NCBI GenBank assembly: GCA_946482335.1
Contig: CAMLRG010000218.1
Span: 1 to 9,037 of the forward strand
Source: an uncultured Duganella sp.
GTDB taxonomy: Bacteria > Pseudomonadota > Gammaproteobacteria > Burkholderiales > Burkholderiaceae
Reading direction: 5' to 3'
Length of the DNA: 9,037 nucleotides
In this document: positions 5,655 to 9,037 of the stretch, one piece after another
How the letters are laid out: every line of letters starts with the position of its first letter
Numbering within the stretch: the stretch's first letter is position 1
Made by a program: the position numbers and the translations under genes
The notes under the pieces: generated by a model
Database searches by the model: none
Told to the model about the DNA's origin: nothing
Seen by the model: the letters and a program-made list of their open reading frames with translations, nothing else

Positions 5655-5939
5655 TCAGCCTGCGCCGAAGATGGCGTCGCACCCTTCCACGGTGCCTTCG
5701 ACATCCCCCAATTCATCGACCAGTTCCAGGTCTTCGAGTTCCTCCACCGCATTGGTGAAGCTGTTGTGCTTGGTGGCCCCGATCAGGCGGTAGATGTCAC
5801 CGTCCTCATTGCGGATGCCAATCAGCAGTTTTTCCTTGCGCACGGCTTCTACAGTCGTGTTTTCCAGCAGCAGGTTGGCAGCGATTTGCTTGTCGAACTT
5901 GGCTGGCTTGATGCCTTCCAGCAGGGTGGTCTTTAACAT
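5655..5939 (-). CDS. Conserved-looking hypothetical protein, 94 aa, acidic C-terminus
   Basis: I do not recognise this family. The ORF encodes 94 residues starting MLKTTLLEGIKP. The N-terminal half is mixed and mildly basic, with a short strand-like stretch KLLIGIRNEDGDIYRLIGA. The C-terminal third is very acidic (for example VEELEDLELVDELGDVEG). It has no signal peptide, membrane segment or cysteine cluster; the only Cys is near the C-terminus. Codon third positions are mostly G or C, as in neighbouring genes, which supports real coding. It begins 12 bases after the marR stop (TAA 5954-5952) on the same strand, so the two are probably co-transcribed. Only a weak ribosome-binding site (AAGA-like) precedes the ATG. 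The marR partnership gives no reliable clue to function. Confidence 0.65.
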   Translation of the reverse strand: MLKTTLLEGIKPAKFDKQIAANLLLENTTVEAVRKEKLLIGIRNEDGDIYRLIGATKHNSFTNAVEELEDLELVDELGDVEGTVEGCDAIFGAG

Positions 5940-5951
5940 TCTTGTCGTTCT

Positions 5952-6389
5952 TTAAAGTGGTGAACCGGCACTGATCGTGGCCTTCAGGCCGGCCAGGGTA
6001 CGTTCCAGGGCTTCATAATCGGCATCGCTGTAGTCGGAAAACAATTCAACTCCCTTGGCAACGATGATGGGAAACACGTCGGCGAACATTTGTTCGCCCG
6101 CCGGGGTCAGGCGCACGAAGAAGGAGCGCTTGTCGTCGGCATTGCGTTCCCTTTCCACCAGCCCCTTCTGTTCCAGGCGTTCGATGACGCCGGTCAGGGT
6201 GCCTTTGGTGATCAGGGTGCGCTCGCCCAGCTCCTTGTAGCTCATGCCCGGCGTGTTGCCCAGTGTGGCGATGATATCGAATTGTGCGTGGGTGAGGCCG
6301 CACTGGCGCACATGCTCGCCGGACCACCTCTCAAACCCTTGCATGCATTCGGCCAGCAGCCGGATGCTTTTCAAATATCGTTCGCCCAT
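5952..6389 (-). CDS. MarR-family transcriptional regulator
   Basis: This 145-aa winged-helix regulator, expected to act as a dimer, is usually a repressor released by small ligands or oxidation. The DNA-binding core runs from about residue 31 to 96. GLTHAQFDIIATLGNTPGM forms the first helices, YKELGERTLITKGTLTGVIERLEQKGLV covers the helix-turn-helix, and RERNADDKRSFFVRLT is the wing. Cysteines at 15 and 30 lie near the N-terminus, where some family members sense oxidants; that is only a possibility. It is divergent from the EamA permease gene with 80 bases between the starts, the usual layout for an autoregulated repressor controlling its neighbour. ATG at 6389 has no Shine-Dalgarno sequence, but TATAAT lies 8 bases upstream. 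Confidence 0.92.
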   Translation of the reverse strand: MGERYLKSIRLLAECMQGFERWSGEHVRQCGLTHAQFDIIATLGNTPGMSYKELGERTLITKGTLTGVIERLEQKGLVERERNADDKRSFFVRLTPAGEQMFADVFPIIVAKGVELFSDYSDADYEALERTLAGLKATISAGSPL

Positions 6390-6397
6390 GACACTGG

Positions 6398-6403
6398 ATT
6401 ATA
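6398..6403 (-). promoter_or_regulatory. -10 box of marR; nearly leaderless start
   Basis: Minus-strand TATAAT (6403 to 6398) lies 8 bases before the ATG at 6389. The predicted transcript would carry 0-3 leader bases. No purine-rich ribosome-binding site fits in the gap (CCAGTGTC). Confidence 0.55.
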
Positions 6404-6432
6404 GCGCCCGCCTGCCGGGTGCTGCATCGGTT

Positions 6433-6460
6433 ACCATATGCAAACTTATAACAATATGGT
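6433..6460. promoter_or_regulatory. Candidate MarR operator in the marR / eamA divergent region
   Basis: ACCATAT (6433-6439) and ATATGGT (6454-6460) are a perfect 7-bp inverted repeat with a 14-base AT-rich spacer that contains TTATAA. The repeat covers possible plus-strand -10 boxes for eamA (TATAAC 6447-6452, or TATGGT 6455-6460) and lies upstream of the marR -10. Binding here could therefore block the permease operon. Site spacing fits a MarR dimer only roughly. Confidence 0.45.
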
Positions 6461-6469
6461 GTTTTAGCC

Positions 6470-7366
6470 ATGCCCCAACACGCGCGCGGCATCCTGGCCC
6501 TGCTGGTCGTGACCCTGGTCTGGGGCACCACCTTCCCGGCCATGAAGGATATGACCGACACCCTGTCGGCCAACTGGATCGTGGTATCGCGCTTTGCCAT
6601 CGCCGGCGTGCTGCTGTCGCCCTTCCTGGTGGGGGCGCGCTGGCGCGACCTGCACCATGGCTTCCTGGCCGGCGTGCTGCTGTTCTTCTGCTACCTGGCC
6701 CAGGTCGAAGGCTTGAGCCTGACCTCTTCCAACCGCAATGCCTTCATCTGCGGGCTGAATGTGCTGGTGGTGCCCTTGCTCGGCATCGCCATGGGCAAAT
6801 GGCCGGACAAGCGCATCGTGCTGGCCCTGCTGCTGGCGGTGGCCGGACTGTTCGCCCTGTGCTGGGAGGGCAGCTTCAGCTGGAGCCGCGGCGATTCGCT
6901 GGCACTGGCGGCCGCCTTCCTGTTCGGCCTCTACATCAAGGTGATGGAACAGTTCTCGCGCAAGGTCGAGCGCCTGATGACGCTGACGGTGGCGCAGATC
7001 TGGACCGTCGCCCTGTTTGCCGGCCTGTGGATCCTGCTGCGCGAAGTGCCGCCCGGCGCGGCCGATTACTACCGCGCTACCTGGCAGGAGCTGGCGGCCA
7101 GCAAATGGAACCTGGTCTACCTGGGCGTGATTGCGACGGCCGCCATCATTTCCCTGCAAACCTGGGGCCAGCGCCATGCCAGCGCCAACGAGGCGGCGGT
7201 GATCTATGCCTTCGAGCCGGCCAGCGCCGCCATTTTCGGCTATATGTGGCTGGGCGAGACCATGGGGCAGATGCAGCTGCTGGGCGCGATGCTCTTGATC
7301 TCCGGTATGATTGTCAGCCAATGGAATACCCCCGAGCGTCCCGCGTCGGCGCTCGTCCCTGAATAG
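6470..7366 (+). CDS. EamA/DMT-superfamily permease
   Basis: This 298-aa inner-membrane transporter is of the drug/metabolite transporter type, with about ten hydrophobic segments arranged as two EamA repeats. The first repeat starts at residue 7 and includes LVWGTTFPAMK. The second starts near residue 140, and the last segment contains the YAFEPASAAIFGYMWLGE signature common in this family, followed by LLGAMLLISGMIV. The family exports amino acids or other metabolites, and some members import; the substrate cannot be read from sequence. It is divergent from marR and only 3 bases before an ArgR-type regulator gene, so the two form one operon. That neighbourhood makes arginine, ornithine or a related compound a reasonable guess. 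No Shine-Dalgarno sequence is seen before the ATG at 6470. Confidence 0.92.
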   Translation: MPQHARGILALLVVTLVWGTTFPAMKDMTDTLSANWIVVSRFAIAGVLLSPFLVGARWRDLHHGFLAGVLLFFCYLAQVEGLSLTSSNRNAFICGLNVLVVPLLGIAMGKWPDKRIVLALLLAVAGLFALCWEGSFSWSRGDSLALAAAFLFGLYIKVMEQFSRKVERLMTLTVAQIWTVALFAGLWILLREVPPGAADYYRATWQELAASKWNLVYLGVIATAAIISLQTWGQRHASANEAAVIYAFEPASAAIFGYMWLGETMGQMQLLGAMLLISGMIVSQWNTPERPASALVPE

Positions 7367-7369
7367 AAG

Positions 7370-8305
7370 ATGTCATTTGCTCAACTTAGTCGCCTGACCC
7401 GGGAGCAGCCGCTGCGCATGCTGCTGGTGAATGCGGGCGAGCCGGACAGCCTGGCCTGGTCCGGGCTGGCGCAGCCGCTGCGGCTGGCCCAGCGCATCCT
7501 CGGCAGCGCCTTCCAGCTCGACATCATGACCCCGGCCCAGGCCGCCAATGCGGCGGGCGACTGGTCGCTGGCCCTGATCGTCGCCGACGAGGGCGCGGCG
7601 CGTCCGGCCGATGCCGAATTGCGCGCGGTGATCGAGTGCTGCCGCCAAGCCGAGTTCTGGGGCGCGGTCGGCGCCGGCGTGCTGTGGCTGGCGCAGACTG
7701 GCGCGGCGGGCGGGGCGCGCATCGCCTTGCCTTGGGCGCTCTATGCGGAAACCGAGGATGTCACCGAGCGCGCGATCCTGACACCGAATTTGTTCGAGCT
7801 CGATGGCCGGCTGGTCTCTTGCTGCGGCGGGGCCGCCTCGATCGACTTTGCGCTGACCCTGGTGGAGGCGCTGTTCGGCCCCAATGTGCAGGCCGAGGTC
7901 AAGGAAGCCTTGTGCATCGACCGCGTGCGCTCGCAGGATGAGCGGCAACGGGTGGCCTTGCAGGCGCGCTTCGGCGCGCTGCAACCGAAGCTGTCGGAAG
8001 CGGTGACCCTGATGGAAGCCAATATCGAGGAACCGCTGTCGACCGACGATATCGCCGGGCTGGTGGGCTTGTCGCGGCGGCAACTGGAGCGGCTGTTCAA
8101 GCAGTACCTGGGTTCCTTGCCGTCGCGCTATTACCTCGAGCTGCGCCTGCAGCGGGCGCGGCAATTGCTTCTGGAAACCAACCATTCCATCGTGCAGGTG
8201 GGACTGATGTGCGGCTTCTCGTCCGGCTCGCACTTCTCGACGGCGTTCGGCACCTTGTTCGGCAATACCCCGCGTGAGGAGCGGCAGCGCAAGCTGAACC
8301 GCTAG
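7370..8305 (+). CDS. argR: AraC-family regulator, arginine-responsive ArgR type (GATase1-like plus AraC HTH)
   Basis: This 311-aa transcription regulator has an N-terminal class I glutamine-amidotransferase-like (DJ-1/PfpI, GlxA-type) sensor domain (about residues 15-175). The nucleophile elbow is AVGAGVLWLAQTG with no cysteine, so it is non-catalytic, and SCCGGAASIDFAL lies near its end. The C-terminal AraC DNA-binding domain (about 205-305) has two helix-turn-helix units, TDDIAGLVGLSRRQLERLFK and SIVQVGLMCGFSSGSHFSTA. The stretch from LMEANIEEPL through RRQLERLFKQYLGSLPSRYYLELRL closely follows my memory of Pseudomonas aeruginosa ArgR, which activates arginine catabolism. Support comes from astC next door with an ArgR-like half-site in its promoter. 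The gene follows eamA by 3 bases, with no clear ribosome-binding site of its own, suggesting coupling. A generic GlxA-family regulator is the alternative. Confidence 0.85.
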   Translation: MSFAQLSRLTREQPLRMLLVNAGEPDSLAWSGLAQPLRLAQRILGSAFQLDIMTPAQAANAAGDWSLALIVADEGAARPADAELRAVIECCRQAEFWGAVGAGVLWLAQTGAAGGARIALPWALYAETEDVTERAILTPNLFELDGRLVSCCGGAASIDFALTLVEALFGPNVQAEVKEALCIDRVRSQDERQRVALQARFGALQPKLSEAVTLMEANIEEPLSTDDIAGLVGLSRRQLERLFKQYLGSLPSRYYLELRLQRARQLLLETNHSIVQVGLMCGFSSGSHFSTAFGTLFGNTPREERQRKLNR

Positions 8306-8432
8306 AACCGGTAAACCGGGGTCTGACCCAAGGGTCAGACCCCTGGCTGCGCGCTGGCCGCAGGGATCATACTTGCCGTGCTAGTTGCATAGACAGGGTC
8401 AGACCCGCGGGTCTGACCCTGGTTTACCGGTT
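8306..8432. repeat. Composite palindromic element (REP/BIME-like or MITE-like)
   Basis: The outer ends are perfect 12-bp inverted repeats, AACCGGTAAACC (8306-8317) and GGTTTACCGGTT (8421-8432). Inside lie two strong palindromes: 8318-8343 (12-bp arms around AA) and 8394-8421 (a perfect 28-bp palindrome). Together they hold four copies of GGGTCWGACCC (8319-8329, 8332-8342, 8396-8406, 8409-8419). A 50-base unique middle separates them. The element starts right after the argR stop codon and ends about 20 bases before the ArgR half-site of astC. No target-site duplication is visible. It may also terminate or insulate argR transcription from astC. Confidence 0.85.
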
Positions 8433-8453
8433 TTGGACAATTCTGAAAATCCT

Positions 8454-8469
8454 TGTCGCAGATTCAAAA
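8454..8469 (+). promoter_or_regulatory. ArgR-type binding half-site in the astC promoter
   Basis: TGTCGC (8454-8459), eight bases, then AA (8468-8469) exactly matches the TGTCGC-N8-AA half-site described for Pseudomonas ArgR, whose sites are tandem with N5 between halves. One unit upstream (8433) the aligned AA is present (8447-8448), but the hexamer is poor (TTGGAC). The site abuts the -35 position of the TACAAT promoter at 8491-8496, as expected for an activator contacting RNA polymerase. Confidence 0.6.
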
Positions 8470-8490
8470 GAGTTTTAGCATCCCCGCTTT

Positions 8491-8496
8491 TACAAT
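8491..8496 (+). promoter_or_regulatory. -10 box of astC (activator-dependent promoter)
   Basis: TACAAT matches TATAAT in 5 of 6 positions. The position 17 bases upstream (8468-8473, AAGAGT) is a very poor -35, typical of activated promoters. Transcription would start near 8503, giving a 26-base leader with the ribosome-binding site TGGGGA (8517-8522). A second, less likely pair is TTGTCG (8453-8458) with TAGCAT (8476-8481). Confidence 0.45.
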
Positions 8497-8528
8497 GCAG
8501 TACACCTTACCATTGATGGGGATTTGCC

Positions 8529-9037
8529 ATGAACGCCAAGCTTGACTCGACTGTTGCCACCCGCCCTGTAACCCGCGCCACGTTCGACGAAGTGATCGTC
8601 CCGACGTATGCACCTGCCCAGATGGTGCCAGTGCGAGCATCGGGCCTGGACCTGTGGGACCAGAACGGCAAGCATTACCTGGATTTCACCTCCGGCATCG
8701 CGGTGGCATCCCTCGGCCACTGCAACCCCGTGGTGGTGGAAGCGCTGACCCGCCAGGCCAACACCCTGTGGCACCTGGGCAATGGCTACACCAACGAGCC
8801 GGTGCTGCGCCTGGCCCTGGCACTGACCGAGGCGACCTTCGCCGACCGCGCCTTCTTCTGCAACTCCGGCGCCGAAGCCAATGAAGCGGCCCTGAAGCTG
8901 GCGCGCAAGGCAGCCCACGCCAAGTTCGGCGAGAAGAAGTCGCGCATCGTGTCGTGCCTGAACTCCTTCCACGGCCGCACCCTGTTTACCGTCTCCGTCG
9001 GCGGCCAGGCCAAGTACACCGAAGGCTTCGAGCCGCT
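8529..9037 (+). CDS. astC: Succinylornithine/acetylornithine aminotransferase, N-terminal part (3' truncated)
   Basis: This is a class III PLP-dependent aminotransferase that moves the delta-amino group of N-succinylornithine (or N-acetylornithine) to 2-oxoglutarate. The first 169 residues are visible before the window ends. Conserved blocks are [16 protein letters not shown] (24-39), [18 protein letters not shown] (42-59), [14 protein letters not shown] (83-96), [18 protein letters not shown] (110-127; the SGAEA phosphate-binding turn is at 113-117) and [15 protein letters not shown] (146-160). The PLP lysine lies beyond the window. ATG at 8529 follows TGGGGA (8517-8522) by 6 bases. The sequence resembles E. 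coli AstC, and the ArgR-type gene and site upstream favour the catabolic arginine succinyltransferase pathway, so astA, astD, astB and astE homologues are expected downstream. Biosynthetic ArgD is the alternative, since ArgD and AstC overlap in sequence and activity. Confidence 0.88.
   Translation, partial: MNAKLDSTVATRPVTRATFDEVIVPTYAPAQMVPVRASGLDLWDQNGKHYLDFTSGIAVASLGHCNPVVVEALTRQANTLWHLGNGYTNEPVLRLALALTEATFADRAFFCNSGAEANEAALKLARKAAHAKFGEKKSRIVSCLNSFHGRTLFTVSVGGQAKYTEGFEP

Noticed and set aside
6464..8233. Two long minus-strand frames opposite eamA and argR (285 and 286 codons)
   Set aside because: Gln/His/Arg-rich shadow translations of high-GC genes; the plus-strand products are well-supported families.
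8318..8420. CRISPR array suggested by four similar GGGTCWGACCC units
   Set aside because: The units are 11-bp palindromes with spacings of 2, 53 and 2 bases in mirrored layout, not regular repeats with spacers, and no cas gene is nearby.
8300..8440. Target-site duplication around the composite repeat
   Set aside because: The bases on either side (GCTAG and TTGGA) do not match, so transposition is not shown directly.

Overview
The window is GC-rich chromosomal DNA from a Gram-negative betaproteobacterium. Protein wording (SecF, gluconate repressor and kinase, AraC-type ArgR, AstC-like aminotransferase) and GGGGTCAG-type intergenic palindromes suggest the Oxalobacteraceae (Massilia/Duganella/Janthinobacterium group). 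The family assignment is inference; no marker gene is present. Gene density is high and no transposase, phage, tRNA, rRNA or CRISPR was seen. I did not find a wholly new biological system. The interesting content is regulatory wiring and palindromic repeats.

Layout. 1-438: the 3' end of secF, closed by a strong terminator (463-497). 605-2187, minus strand: a GntR-type LacI-family repressor followed by gluconokinase with a 4-base ATGA overlap. Beyond the 3' end of gntK, a plus-strand promoter with a LacI-family operator (503-556) points at no recognisable gene. 2241-3625, plus: a YafY/WYL regulator and a glutathione S-transferase, separated by a perfect inverted repeat that may be the regulator's operator. 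3754-4605, plus: a haloalkane dehalogenase with all catalytic residues, whose start codon lies 12 bases behind an intrinsic terminator. 4614-4705: a perfect 24-bp-armed inverted repeat filling the gap between convergent genes. 4707-5543, minus: an HDOD signalling protein. 5655-6389, minus: a MarR regulator followed by an unknown 94-aa acidic protein. 6470-8305, plus: an EamA permease and an AraC-family ArgR-type regulator separated by 3 bases. 8306-8432: a composite palindromic repeat. 8529-end: the start of astC (succinyl/acetylornithine aminotransferase).

How the parts fit. The right third looks like an arginine/ornithine catabolism module. A MarR protein divergently faces an EamA permease-argR operon, and ArgR probably activates astC through a TGTCGC-N8-AA half-site at 8454-8469 beside a promoter with a good -10 and poor -35. 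In Pseudomonas aeruginosa argR ends the aot arginine-transport operon and controls the arginine succinyltransferase genes, so this is the same logic with a different type of transporter. Three minus-strand genes (gntR, the HDOD gene, marR) have a perfect TATAAT 6-8 bases before their ATG and no Shine-Dalgarno sequence, which points to leaderless or nearly leaderless mRNAs.
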